Assembly (NCBI GenBank): GCA_022843505.1
Contig: JALHNN010000055.1
Coordinates: 1 to 10,516 of the forward strand
Source: Sulfuritalea sp.
Lineage (GTDB): Bacteria > Pseudomonadota > Gammaproteobacteria > Burkholderiales > Rhodocyclaceae
Length of the DNA stretch: 10,516 nt
Direction of reading: 5' to 3'
Every line of letters begins with the position of its first letter. The stretch's first letter is position 1. The position numbers were made by a program, and so were the translations under genes. Positions 1 through 6,013 of this stretch are shown here, piece after piece. The notes under the pieces were generated by a model. The model was not told where the DNA came from. It worked only from the letters and a program-made list of their open reading frames with translations, and did not search any database.

Positions 1-261
1 GATCACGGGAGTCGAAGCGAACTTGGGGTTCTTCTTGATCAGCGCGCAGGTCTGGTAGCCGTCGAGGCGCGGCATCAGGATGTCGCAGAAGACGACCTGC
101 GGCTGGTGATCGTTGATCTTCGCCAGCGCATCGAAGCCGTCTTCGGCAAGCACTACCTGGGCGCCGGCCTGCAGCAGAAATATCTCGGCGGTCTTGCGGA
201 TGGTGTTCGAATCGTCGATCACCATCACCTTGATGCCGGAGAGCTTGGGTGTCTCGCTCAC
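1..261 (-). CDS. pilG: Twitching-motility response regulator PilG, N-terminal 87 residues (cut by left edge)
   Basis: This is a single-domain CheY-like receiver of the Pil-Chp chemosensory pathway. In that pathway the histidine kinase ChpA phosphorylates PilG, which promotes type IV pilus extension. The visible part reads VMVIDDSNTIRKTAE near residues 12-26, with acidic-pocket residues D16-D17. The phosphoacceptor is Asp60 in VVFCDILMPRLDG. It is followed by YQTCALIKKN and STPVI, which are near-identical to Pseudomonas PilG as I remember it. The conserved Thr/Ser and Lys of the receiver lie beyond the window. The start is GTG at 261, preceded by GGAG four bases upstream. No other start lies in frame within the leader, and this choice gives a family-like short N-terminus (MSETPKLSGIKVMVIDD). 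The rest of the pil-chp operon would be expected to the left. Identity is high confidence; the exact start is slightly less so. Confidence 0.93.
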   Translation of the reverse strand, partial: MSETPKLSGIKVMVIDDSNTIRKTAEIFLLQAGAQVVLAEDGFDALAKINDHQPQVVFCDILMPRLDGYQTCALIKKNPKFASTPVI

Positions 262-407
262 ATTACTCCATGCCGGTTGCGCGGTTGAGCACCGGGAGAT
301 GTAAATGGAATCGGTGTTCCGCTGTCATCGCCTGTCGCAATGGCAACCGCCATTCGCTCCCCCGCCTCAAGTTGTCAATGTTCTTCAGCTAATCGCTGCA
401 AGTTGTA

Positions 408-434
408 ATCATACTTAGATTTTTGCCTTTGCAA
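408..434 (-). promoter_or_regulatory. Candidate sigma-70 promoter for pilG
   Basis: On the minus strand, TATGAT (413 down to 408) matches five of six bases of the -10 consensus. It is preceded by TTGCAA (434 down to 429), with a 15-bp spacer. Reading the -35 as CTTTGC instead gives 17 bp. It lies in the AT-rich patch about 150 bp upstream of the pilG start. A consensus TTGACA also occurs on this strand at 378-373, but it has only GAATGG at the -10 position, so it is a weaker alternative. The short spacer limits confidence. Confidence 0.35.
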
Positions 435-589
435 AGCACTCCCTGCGCGGATCGTGTGCATGAACTGCCGGGGTGTTGGGGATTTCGCGCACGACAGCCG
501 GGGGCGGGGCCATGGCGGGTGGCGCGGACACACTCGGCCCCGGGGGCTCCTGGCCACACGGTCGCCGGCGCGGGTTTGGCGCGGGGTGC

Positions 590-620
590 TTCCGGCCGGA
601 ACGGAGCCATCGGCTAAAAT
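590..620 (+). promoter_or_regulatory. Candidate thiD promoter with overlapping palindrome
   Basis: TAAAAT at 615-620 matches five of six bases of the -10 hexamer and lies 42 bp before the thiD ATG. This implies a leader of roughly 35 nt. The expected -35 position (about 592-597) has no good hexamer. It is instead covered by the perfect 12-bp palindrome TTCCGGCCGGAA (590-601), the right size and place for a dimeric regulator site. Whether this is an operator or chance symmetry in GC-rich DNA cannot be decided here. Confidence 0.35.
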
Positions 621-640
621 TCGCCCCATCCCGCCACTCT

Positions 641-653
641 AGGCGGAACGCCT
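641..653 (+). promoter_or_regulatory. Small hairpin in the thiD leader
   Basis: AGGCG (641-645) and CGCCT (649-653) form a perfect 5-bp stem around a GAA loop, ending 9 nt before the thiD start codon. The only SD-like purine run, AGGCGG, is inside this stem and is about 16 nt from the ATG, too far for normal pairing. The hairpin therefore sits where a ribosome would bind. There is no T tract, so it is not an intrinsic terminator. Confidence 0.3.
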
Positions 654-662
654 CCGCGCCCG

Positions 663-1523
663 ATGCCAACGAACGTCGCTTCCCGCCCCGCCCTGCCCGC
701 CGTGCTCAGCTTTGCCGCCTCCGATCCCACCGGTGGCGCGGGCATCCAGGCCGACATCCTGACCCTGGCCTGCCTGGGCTGCCACCCCTTGTCGGTGCTG
801 ACCGCCATCACGGTGCAGGACACCGCGGGCGTCGAGGGCGTGCTGCCCATCGATCCGGGCTGGGTCGCCGACCAGGCCCGCGCCCTGCTCGAGGACATGC
901 CGGTAGCCGCCTTCAAACTGGGCCTCCTGGGCAGTGTCGAGGTGATTGCCGCCATAGCCGAAGTGGTCGCCGACTACCCCGATGTGCCGCTGATCCTCGA
1001 TCCCGTGCTGGCCTCCGGCCGCGGCGACCAGTTTGCCGATGAAGAAATGATCGAGGCCATGATCGGCCTGCTGCTGCCGCAGACCACGATCCTCACACCC
1101 AACAGCCTGGAAGCGCGGCGCTTGTCGCAGCAAATCGGCGCCGAGGAGGGCGGTGGTCGAGGCGGGCCCAGCCTGGCGGACTGCGCCCATGACCTGATCG
1201 ATGCCGGCTGCGAGCACGTCCTGGTCACCGGTACCCACGAGGGCACGCCCCAGGTGGTGAACACGCTCTACGGCAGCCATGGCGTGATCCGCAGCGATCG
1301 CTGGGAACGACTTTCCGGCAGCTATCACGGCTCGGGCTGTACCCTGGCCTCGGCCATCGCCGCCCACCTGGCCTGCGGTATTGACCTCAGCGAGGCGGTC
1401 CGGGGGGCGCAGGAATATACCTGGCGGACGCTCGCCGCCGGCTATCGCCCCGGCATGGGACAATTCATTCCGGATCGGCTATTCTGGTCCCGGGAGGACG
1501 ACGAGAATGCCGCGGATGGCTGA
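663..1523 (+). CDS. thiD: Bifunctional hydroxymethylpyrimidine kinase / phosphomethylpyrimidine kinase (ThiD)
   Basis: ThiD phosphorylates HMP to HMP-P and then to HMP-PP, the pyrimidine substrate that ThiE joins to the thiazole. The product has 286 residues and a ribokinase-like fold. LSFAASDPTGGAGIQADI (15-32) is the substrate and glycine-rich motif. KLGLLG (85-90), ILDPVLASGRGD (111-122) and LTPNSLEA (144-151) follow. HGSGCTLASAIAAHL (222-236) is the anion-hole/catalytic signature, with C226 at the position of the conserved ThiD cysteine. A glycine-rich insert (about 160-169) lies in a normally variable loop. ATG 663 is the first start and leaves about 12 residues before the conserved core, but it has no Shine-Dalgarno sequence at normal spacing. 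thiE begins 34 nt after the stop. No TPP riboswitch core was recognised upstream. The family call is secure. Confidence 0.95.
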   Translation: MPTNVASRPALPAVLSFAASDPTGGAGIQADILTLACLGCHPLSVLTAITVQDTAGVEGVLPIDPGWVADQARALLEDMPVAAFKLGLLGSVEVIAAIAEVVADYPDVPLILDPVLASGRGDQFADEEMIEAMIGLLLPQTTILTPNSLEARRLSQQIGAEEGGGRGGPSLADCAHDLIDAGCEHVLVTGTHEGTPQVVNTLYGSHGVIRSDRWERLSGSYHGSGCTLASAIAAHLACGIDLSEAVRGAQEYTWRTLAAGYRPGMGQFIPDRLFWSREDDENAADG

Positions 1524-1557
1524 ACGTCCAAAGATGCCGACAACCGGGGGTGAAACG

Positions 1558-2187
1558 GTGAAGCTCAGGGGGCTGTGCGCGGTCACGCTCGACGACATGC
1601 TGCTGCCGCGCCTTTCGGCGCTGGTGAAAGCCGCGCTCGACGGCGGCGCCCCCTTCGTCCAGTATCGCAACAAGTCGGCCCCGCGTGCCTTGCGGCGCGC
1701 CCAGGCCGCCGAGATGCTGCGCATCTGTCGCGGCGCCGGCGCCAGCCTGATCATCAACGACGACGTCTGGCTGGCCGTGGAGATCGGCGCCGACGGCGCC
1801 CATGTCGGCCGCGGCGATGCCCCCGGCGGATCGCTGCTGGCGGCACGCGAGGCGCTGGGACCGAAGCGCATCCTCGGCGTTTCCTGCTATGACGACCTTG
1901 GACTGGCGGAAGAAGCAGCGAAAGCCGGCGCCGACTACGTCGCCTTCGGCAGCATGTTTCCCTCCCGCACCAAGCCCGATACCACCAGCGCGCCGATGGA
2001 AATCCTCGACCAGGCGCGTCGCTTCGGCCTGCCGGTGGACGCCATCGGCGGCATCACGCTGGAAAACGCGCCGCAGCTGATCGAGGCCGGCGCCGACATG
2101 CTGGCCGTGGTCAGCGACCTGTTCGATGCCATGGACATCAAGGCGCGCGCCGAGGCCTACCAGAATCTTTTCGCCGCCGCGAAGTGA
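1558..2187 (+). CDS. thiE: Thiamine-phosphate synthase (ThiE)
   Basis: ThiE condenses HMP-PP with thiazole phosphate to give thiamine phosphate in the cytosol, using the product of the adjacent thiD. From GTG 1558 the protein has 209 residues, the usual family length, and forms a TIM barrel. LRGLCAVT (3-10) is the first strand. QYRNK (35-39) binds diphosphate and LIINDD (64-69) supplies the Mg-binding Asp. GADGAHVGRGD (78-88), ILGVSCY (105-111), ADYVAFGSMFPSRTKP (125-140) and AIGGIT (162-167) complete the site. GGGGGTGA lies 7 nt upstream of the GTG and pairs well with the anti-SD, allowing one G-U wobble. The alternative ATG 1507 has GGAGGA 8 nt upstream, overlaps thiD and would add 17 residues outside the conserved fold. 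I prefer 1558 by family alignment, but 1507 remains possible. Confidence 0.93.
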   Translation: MKLRGLCAVTLDDMLLPRLSALVKAALDGGAPFVQYRNKSAPRALRRAQAAEMLRICRGAGASLIINDDVWLAVEIGADGAHVGRGDAPGGSLLAAREALGPKRILGVSCYDDLGLAEEAAKAGADYVAFGSMFPSRTKPDTTSAPMEILDQARRFGLPVDAIGGITLENAPQLIEAGADMLAVVSDLFDAMDIKARAEAYQNLFAAAK

Positions 2188-2204
2188 GGCGGCGCTCCAC
2201 CACC

Positions 2205-2219
2205 GGCGGTCCGTCCGCC
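2205..2219 (+). other. Short hairpin between thiE and hemL
   Basis: GGCGG (2205-2209) and CCGCC (2215-2219) form a 5-bp GC stem with a TCCGT loop, 17 nt after the thiE stop. No T run follows, so it is not a convincing rho-independent terminator. It could be an RNA-processing or attenuation element, or chance in GC-rich sequence. Confidence 0.2.
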
Positions 2220-2247
2220 ACTATCTGAACCGCAAGGCGAGCCGACC

Positions 2248-3525
2248 ATGTCCCGCAACGAAGAACTTTTTTCCCGCGCCCAGAAGACCATACCTGGCGG
2301 CGTCAATTCCCCCGTCCGCGCCTTCCGTTCCGTCGGCGGCGCGCCGCGCTTCTTTACTCGCGGCGCCGGCTCGCGCTTCTGGGATGCCGACGGCAAGGCC
2401 TACCTCGACTACGTCGGCTCCTGGGGCCCGCTGATCCTCGGCCACGCCGATCCGGATACCGTGGCGGCGGTGCAGGCCGCGGCGGCGCAGGGACTGTCCT
2501 TCGGTGCGCCGACGGAAGGCGAGGTCGAGCTCGCCGAACTCCTGGTGCAGCGCGTGCCGAGCATGGACATGGTGCGCCTGGTGTCCTCCGGCACCGAGGC
2601 GACGATGAGCGCAATCCGGCTGGCGCGCGGCTTCACCGGACGCGACGTGATCGTCAAGTTCGAGGGCTGCTACCACGGCCACGGCGACAGCCTGCTGGTC
2701 AAGGCCGGTTCGGGACTGCTGACCTTCGGCAATCCCTCCTCGGCCGGGGTGCCGGCGGATCTGGCCCAGCACACCCTGGTGCTCGACTACAACGACGCCC
2801 AGGGCCTGACAGACGCCTTCGCCAGGCACGGCAAGACCATCGCCTGCGTCATCGTCGAGCCGGTGGCCGGCAACATGAACCTGATCGCACCCAAACCCGA
2901 GTTCCTCGCCGCGATGCGCGAGCTATGCAGCAAGCATGGCGCGGTGCTGATATTCGACGAGGTGATGACGGGCTTTCGCGTCGGCCCCGGGTCCGCGCAG
3001 GGCCTCTACGGCATCACACCGGACCTGTCGACCTTCGGCAAGGTGGTCGGCGGCGGCATGCCGCTGGGAGCTTTCGGCGGGCGGCGCGAGATTATGGAAA
3101 GGATCGCCCCGCTGGGGCCGGTGTACCAGGCCGGCACGCTTTCCGGTAATCCGCTGTCGGTCGCGGCGGGCCTGGCGACCCTGAAGAAGATTGCCGTGCC
3201 AGGCTTCTACGAAGCCCTGACGGCGCGAACGAAATCGCTGGTCGATGGGTTCGCCGCGGCGGCACAGAAGCGCGGCGTCAAGTTCAGCGCCCAGTCGGTG
3301 GGTGGCATGTTCGGCGTGTATTTCGCCGCCACGCCGCCGACCTCGTATGCCGAGGTGATGGCATCGGACAAGGAAGCCTTCAATCGCTTCTTCCACGCCA
3401 TGCTCGATGCCGGCGTGTATTTCGCGCCCTCGGCCTTCGAGGCCGGCTTCGTCTCGGCCGCGCACAGCGACGCCGACATCGCCGCCACGGTGGCGGCGGC
3501 CGACGCGATTTTCGCGCGCGGCTGA
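2248..3525 (+). CDS. hemL: Glutamate-1-semialdehyde 2,1-aminomutase (HemL)
   Basis: HemL is a PLP enzyme that converts glutamate-1-semialdehyde to 5-aminolevulinate, the last step of the C5 route to heme and other tetrapyrroles. The 425 residues match the family length. PGGVNSPVRAF is at 16-26 and YLDYVGSWGPLILGH at 52-66. SSGTEATMSAIRLAR (113-127) binds the cofactor phosphate. GCYHGHGDSLLVKAGSG (140-156) forms the gating-loop region and VIVEPVAGNMN (201-211) follows. FDEVMTGFRV (236-245) carries the Asp that contacts the pyridine nitrogen. Lys265 in STFGKVVGGGMPLGAFGG is the Schiff-base lysine, at the same number as in characterised homologues. ATG 2248 starts the canonical MSRNEELFSRAQKTIPGG. 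Only a weak AAGGCGAG precedes it. It lies 60 nt after thiE in the same orientation. No regulatory heme motif was recognised. Confidence 0.97.
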   Translation: MSRNEELFSRAQKTIPGGVNSPVRAFRSVGGAPRFFTRGAGSRFWDADGKAYLDYVGSWGPLILGHADPDTVAAVQAAAAQGLSFGAPTEGEVELAELLVQRVPSMDMVRLVSSGTEATMSAIRLARGFTGRDVIVKFEGCYHGHGDSLLVKAGSGLLTFGNPSSAGVPADLAQHTLVLDYNDAQGLTDAFARHGKTIACVIVEPVAGNMNLIAPKPEFLAAMRELCSKHGAVLIFDEVMTGFRVGPGSAQGLYGITPDLSTFGKVVGGGMPLGAFGGRREIMERIAPLGPVYQAGTLSGNPLSVAAGLATLKKIAVPGFYEALTARTKSLVDGFAAAAQKRGVKFSAQSVGGMFGVYFAATPPTSYAEVMASDKEAFNRFFHAMLDAGVYFAPSAFEAGFVSAAHSDADIAATVAAADAIFARG

Positions 3526-3576
3526 GAGTTCCGTGTCTGGACGCATAGCGCTGGCGCTGGCGACACGGCGATCGCA

Positions 3577-3915
3577 ATGCCGGTTCTGAGTTCCGCCGCC
3601 GCCTGGGCCGTGCTGCTGGTCGCCGGCCTGTGCGAAATCGCCTGGGCCATCGGCCTCAAGTACACCGAAGGGTTCACGCGCCTGATCCCCAGCGCCTGGA
3701 CACTGGCGGCGATGGCGGCGTCGGTGATCCTGCTGGCCTGGTCGCTGAAGACCCTGCCGGTGGGCACGGCCTATGCCGTCTGGACCGGGGTCGGCGCCGT
3801 CGGCACGGCGATTTTGGGCATGATCCTCTTCAACGAATCGCGCGAGGTGGCGCGCCTGGTCTGCATCGGCCTGATCGTGGCCGGCATCCTCGGCCTCAAG
3901 CTGGTGACGAAGTAA
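3577..3915 (+). CDS. sugE: SugE/Gdx-type small multidrug resistance protein, probable guanidinium exporter
   Basis: This is an inner-membrane SMR transporter of 112 residues with four predicted helices (about 9-27, 40-57, 64-85 and 92-110). It works as an antiparallel dimer that exchanges protons for cation. GLCEIAWAIGLKYTEGF (17-33) is the signature of the SugE/Gdx branch rather than the EmrE drug-export branch. Glu20 is the central proton- and substrate-coupling residue. LPVGTAYAVWTGVGAVG (60-76) is the conserved helix-3 packing motif. Characterised Gdx members export guanidinium, so that substrate is inferred here. ATG 3577 places the protein start about seven residues ahead of the E. coli start. 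The Shine-Dalgarno sequence is poor. It lies 51 nt after hemL and could be co-transcribed. It ends 9 nt from the corA stop on the opposite strand, with no clear bidirectional terminator. Confidence 0.9.
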   Translation: MPVLSSAAAWAVLLVAGLCEIAWAIGLKYTEGFTRLIPSAWTLAAMAASVILLAWSLKTLPVGTAYAVWTGVGAVGTAILGMILFNESREVARLVCIGLIVAGILGLKLVTK

Positions 3916-3924
3916 GTCGCTGGC

Positions 3925-5295
3925 TCAGGCTTCGCGCCGCGCGCGGTTGGCGGCCAGGAGCTTCCTTGCCTTGCGCGTTTCCAGCCAGCGCAGGCTGACA
4001 TAGGTGCCCCAGCCGAAGAGGCCCATGGCGGCGATGAAGGCACTGTAGGCCACGGGCCAGGGAATGCCCTGGGTCATCATCGAGAACTCGCTCATGCCGC
4101 CGATGCCGGCGATGATGTTGAGCGGCACGAACACCACGCTGATGGTGGTCAGCTTGGACACGCGCTTGTTCTGGTTGATGTTGATGAAGCCGACCGTGGC
4201 ATCCATCAGGAAGTTGATCTTGCCGAAGAGGAAGGACGTGTGGCCGTCCAGCGAATCGATGTCGCGCAGGATCTGCCGCGCGTCATCGTGCTGCTCGGTC
4301 GTCATCAGCCGGCTGCGCATCAGGAAGGAGAGCGCGCGCCGAGTGTCCAGCACGTTGCGCCGGATGCGGCCGTTGAGGTCTTCCTCGTTGGCGATGTCGG
4401 AGAGGATCTCGGCGGCCTCATCGTCGGTGACCTGCGGCGTCAGCACCGTGCGGCTGACCTTTTCCAGCTCGGCGTAGATGTCCTCCAGCGCATCCGCCGA
4501 GTACTCGACGTCGGCATCGTAGAGGTCGAGCAGCACGTCCTTGCCGTCGGTGACATAGCCCGGCTGGATGCGCGCGCGCAGGCGCTGCAGGCGGAACACC
4601 GGCAGTTCCTCGTCGCGCATCGAGAACAGGATGTTGTTGTGCAGGACGAAGGCCACCGGCACGTTGCGCGATTCGTCTTCCTTGTCGAGCAGGAAGTCGG
4701 AATGCATATGGACGTCGCCGCTGTCCTCGATGTAGAAACGGGCCGATTCCTCGAGGTCCTTCAGGTCGTCGGCGTCGGGCAGTTCAAGGCCGAAAATGTC
4801 CTCGACCCACTGCCGCTCCTCCTTCGAAGGGGCGAGCAGGTCGACCCAGATCGGCGCCGTGGCCGCGAGGTCTTCCTTGCTGTCCACCTGGATCTGGCGC
4901 AGGCGGCCGTTCTGCAGTTCGAAGGCATTGATCATCACCGGCTTGCGCGCCGCCTCGCTGGATTGCAGGGTGCCCTGCAGATCGCCGGGCGTGGCCGCGG
5001 GCGCGTCGTCGGGCTCTTCGTCCAGCGAGTCCTGAAGCGCGTCGGACATTTCCTCGAGCACGTCCTCGCCCTGCTCCTTGTCGAGCAGTTCCCAGACCTG
5101 GACGCTCTCGTCCGGCGGCAGGGCGTCGAGGATGCGCGCCACGGATTCCGGCGCCAGCGGCTCCAGCCGCACGCGCAGCGCAGTCCAGTCCTGGCGGCGA
5201 ACGAGCTCCTCGACCTCGCGCAGGATCTCCCGCTCCTCGGCGCGGCTGCGCGCCTCGGCGTCGTCTTCGGCGGGTGGGGTGAGGACTTCGGACAT
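3925..5295 (-). CDS. corA: CorA-type divalent metal (Mg2+/Co2+) transporter with MgtE-like N-terminal segment and GMS variant signature
   Basis: The product is a 456-residue 2-TM GxN-family channel homologue. Residues 22-95 are acidic and helical, with ALPPDESVQVWELL resembling the superhelical MgtE N domain. Residues 118-380 form a CorA-like cytosolic domain: IWVDLLAPSKEE (149-160) begins the funnel, and LLDLYDADVEY (264-274 region) leads into the long stalk helix. KLTTISVVFVPLNIIAGIGG (381-400) is TM1 and about 421-441 is TM2, followed by a basic tail. The pore signature, normally GMN, reads G400-M401-S402 (GMSEFSMM), so transport activity and ion choice are uncertain. Family members import Mg2+ and often Co2+ or Ni2+. 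It begins 18 nt after the mtgA stop and probably belongs to the aroE-mtgA unit. The start lacks a Shine-Dalgarno sequence, and TAGAAT lies 7 nt upstream. Other 2-TM GxN transporters, such as a Zn2+ exporter, are an alternative. Confidence 0.87.
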   Translation of the reverse strand: MSEVLTPPAEDDAEARSRAEEREILREVEELVRRQDWTALRVRLEPLAPESVARILDALPPDESVQVWELLDKEQGEDVLEEMSDALQDSLDEEPDDAPAATPGDLQGTLQSSEAARKPVMINAFELQNGRLRQIQVDSKEDLAATAPIWVDLLAPSKEERQWVEDIFGLELPDADDLKDLEESARFYIEDSGDVHMHSDFLLDKEDESRNVPVAFVLHNNILFSMRDEELPVFRLQRLRARIQPGYVTDGKDVLLDLYDADVEYSADALEDIYAELEKVSRTVLTPQVTDDEAAEILSDIANEEDLNGRIRRNVLDTRRALSFLMRSRLMTTEQHDDARQILRDIDSLDGHTSFLFGKINFLMDATVGFININQNKRVSKLTTISVVFVPLNIIAGIGGMSEFSMMTQGIPWPVAYSAFIAAMGLFGWGTYVSLRWLETRKARKLLAANRARREA

Positions 5296-5302
5296 GGCGA
5301 CT

Positions 5303-5308
5303 ATTCTA
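5303..5308 (-). promoter_or_regulatory. Candidate -10 box immediately upstream of corA
   Basis: TAGAAT (5308 down to 5303, minus strand) matches five of six bases of the -10 consensus and lies in the 18-nt mtgA-corA gap. Its spacing would put the transcription start at or beside the corA ATG. The matching -35 position inside mtgA reads GGCGCG, which is poor. Read-through from aroE-mtgA remains the simpler assumption. Confidence 0.25.
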
Positions 5309-5313
5309 GGCGG

Positions 5314-6009
5314 TCATGGTACTTCCGCGCCACCCATGCGGCCGAGGATCAGCTCGGTGCGGCCGTTCATGTAGGCGGAATACGGGTTGCGTTCGTAGCG
5401 GCGCGGCGCGGGCAGCATCACCGCCAGGCGCGCCGCCTGCGCCGCATCGAGCTGCGCCGCCGGGATGCCGAAGTAGCGCCGCGCCGCCGCCTCGGCGCCG
5501 AAGACGCCATCGCCCCACTCGACGACGTTGAGATACACCTCGAGGATGCGCCGCTTGTCCCACAGGAGTTCGATCCAGACCGTAATGATGGCCTCCTCGC
5601 CCTTGCGCAGGAAGGACTTGGTCGGCGACAGCAGCAGGTTCTTCGCCAGTTGCTGGGAAATGGTCGAGCCGCCGGCGACCACCTTGCCCTGCTTCTGGTT
5701 CTTTTCCAATGCCTTCTGCATCCCCTCCCAGTCGAAGCCCTCGTGGTCGACGAACTTGTCGTCCTCGGCGGAAATGACGGCGCGCTTGAGGTGCATGGAG
5801 ATCTTCGCGTAGGGCACCCATTGGCGCTTGAGTTCGGCCTTGGGATTCTTCAGGCGCGCTTCCGCCAGGCGCTGACTCTGGAAGCTCGTGGTCTCGGGGT
5901 TGGCCCATTTCCACCAGATCACCCAGCCCAGGTACCAGCCCTGCCAGGCCAACAGCAGGCCGAACAGGGCAGCCAGCCCGTACTTGAGCCAGCGTGGTGC
6001 CGGACGCAT
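5314..6009 (-). CDS. mtgA: Monofunctional biosynthetic peptidoglycan transglycosylase (MtgA)
   Basis: MtgA polymerises lipid II into glycan strands at the periplasmic face of the inner membrane. It is a glycosyltransferase family 51 enzyme without a transpeptidase domain. The 231 residues match the family. A single membrane anchor spans about 10-30. Glu82 of AEDDKFVDHEGFDW (81-94) is the catalytic base in the first GT51 motif. GGSTISQQLAKNLLLSPTKS (113-132) is the second motif. KGEEAIITVWIELLWDK (136-152) and RRILEVYLNVVEWGDGVFG (153-171) complete the fold, with the conserved Glu157. ATG 6009 lies 4 nt after the aroE stop, which suggests translational coupling. Its neighbour corA follows after 18 nt. 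No truncation is seen and all signature residues are present. Confidence 0.95.
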   Translation of the reverse strand: MRPAPRWLKYGLAALFGLLLAWQGWYLGWVIWWKWANPETTSFQSQRLAEARLKNPKAELKRQWVPYAKISMHLKRAVISAEDDKFVDHEGFDWEGMQKALEKNQKQGKVVAGGSTISQQLAKNLLLSPTKSFLRKGEEAIITVWIELLWDKRRILEVYLNVVEWGDGVFGAEAAARRYFGIPAAQLDAAQAARLAVMLPAPRRYERNPYSAYMNGRTELILGRMGGAEVP

Positions 6010-6013
6010 TGCT

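Larger units (their letters stand above)
262..662. other. Gene-poor divergent intergenic region between pilG and thiD
   Basis: No open frame here resembles a protein. The short frames on both strands are arginine-, proline- and glycine-rich translations of GC-rich DNA. In related betaproteobacteria I recall a rubredoxin gene between pilG and thiD, but neither strand here shows the paired CxxC knuckles of a rubredoxin. The stretch 366-432 is clearly more AT-rich than the rest of the window, as expected for a divergent promoter region. It contains a CAAGTTGT direct repeat and a CTTTGCAAAG palindrome. Further right, next to thiD, lie a TTCCGGCCGGAA palindrome, a TAAAAT box and a small hairpin. 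I see no tRNA, no recognisable riboswitch core and no strong intrinsic terminator. Confidence 0.6.

Noticed and set aside
450..520. Possible TPP riboswitch upstream of thiD
   Set aside because: A CGGGGTG-like string is present, but the CTGAGA and ACCTGAT-type core segments in the required order are missing.
262..662. Possible rubredoxin gene between pilG and thiD
   Set aside because: I recall this gene at the position in related bacteria. No frame on either strand has two CxxC knuckles or the conserved aromatic core, and MCMNC near 454 is an isolated coincidence.
473..1042. Open frame overlapping the thiD leader and 5' half
   Set aside because: Its translation is arginine/glycine-rich, and it is out of frame with the clearly functional thiD.
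3526..3576. Fragments resembling a guanidine riboswitch (GAGAG, ACACGG) before sugE
   Set aside because: The gap is too short for a full class I aptamer, the pieces are out of context, and no pair of ACGR-loop stems is present.
3916..3924. Bidirectional terminator between convergent sugE and corA
   Set aside because: Only 9 nt separate the stop codons, and no T-flanked GC hairpin is seen in or around the gap.
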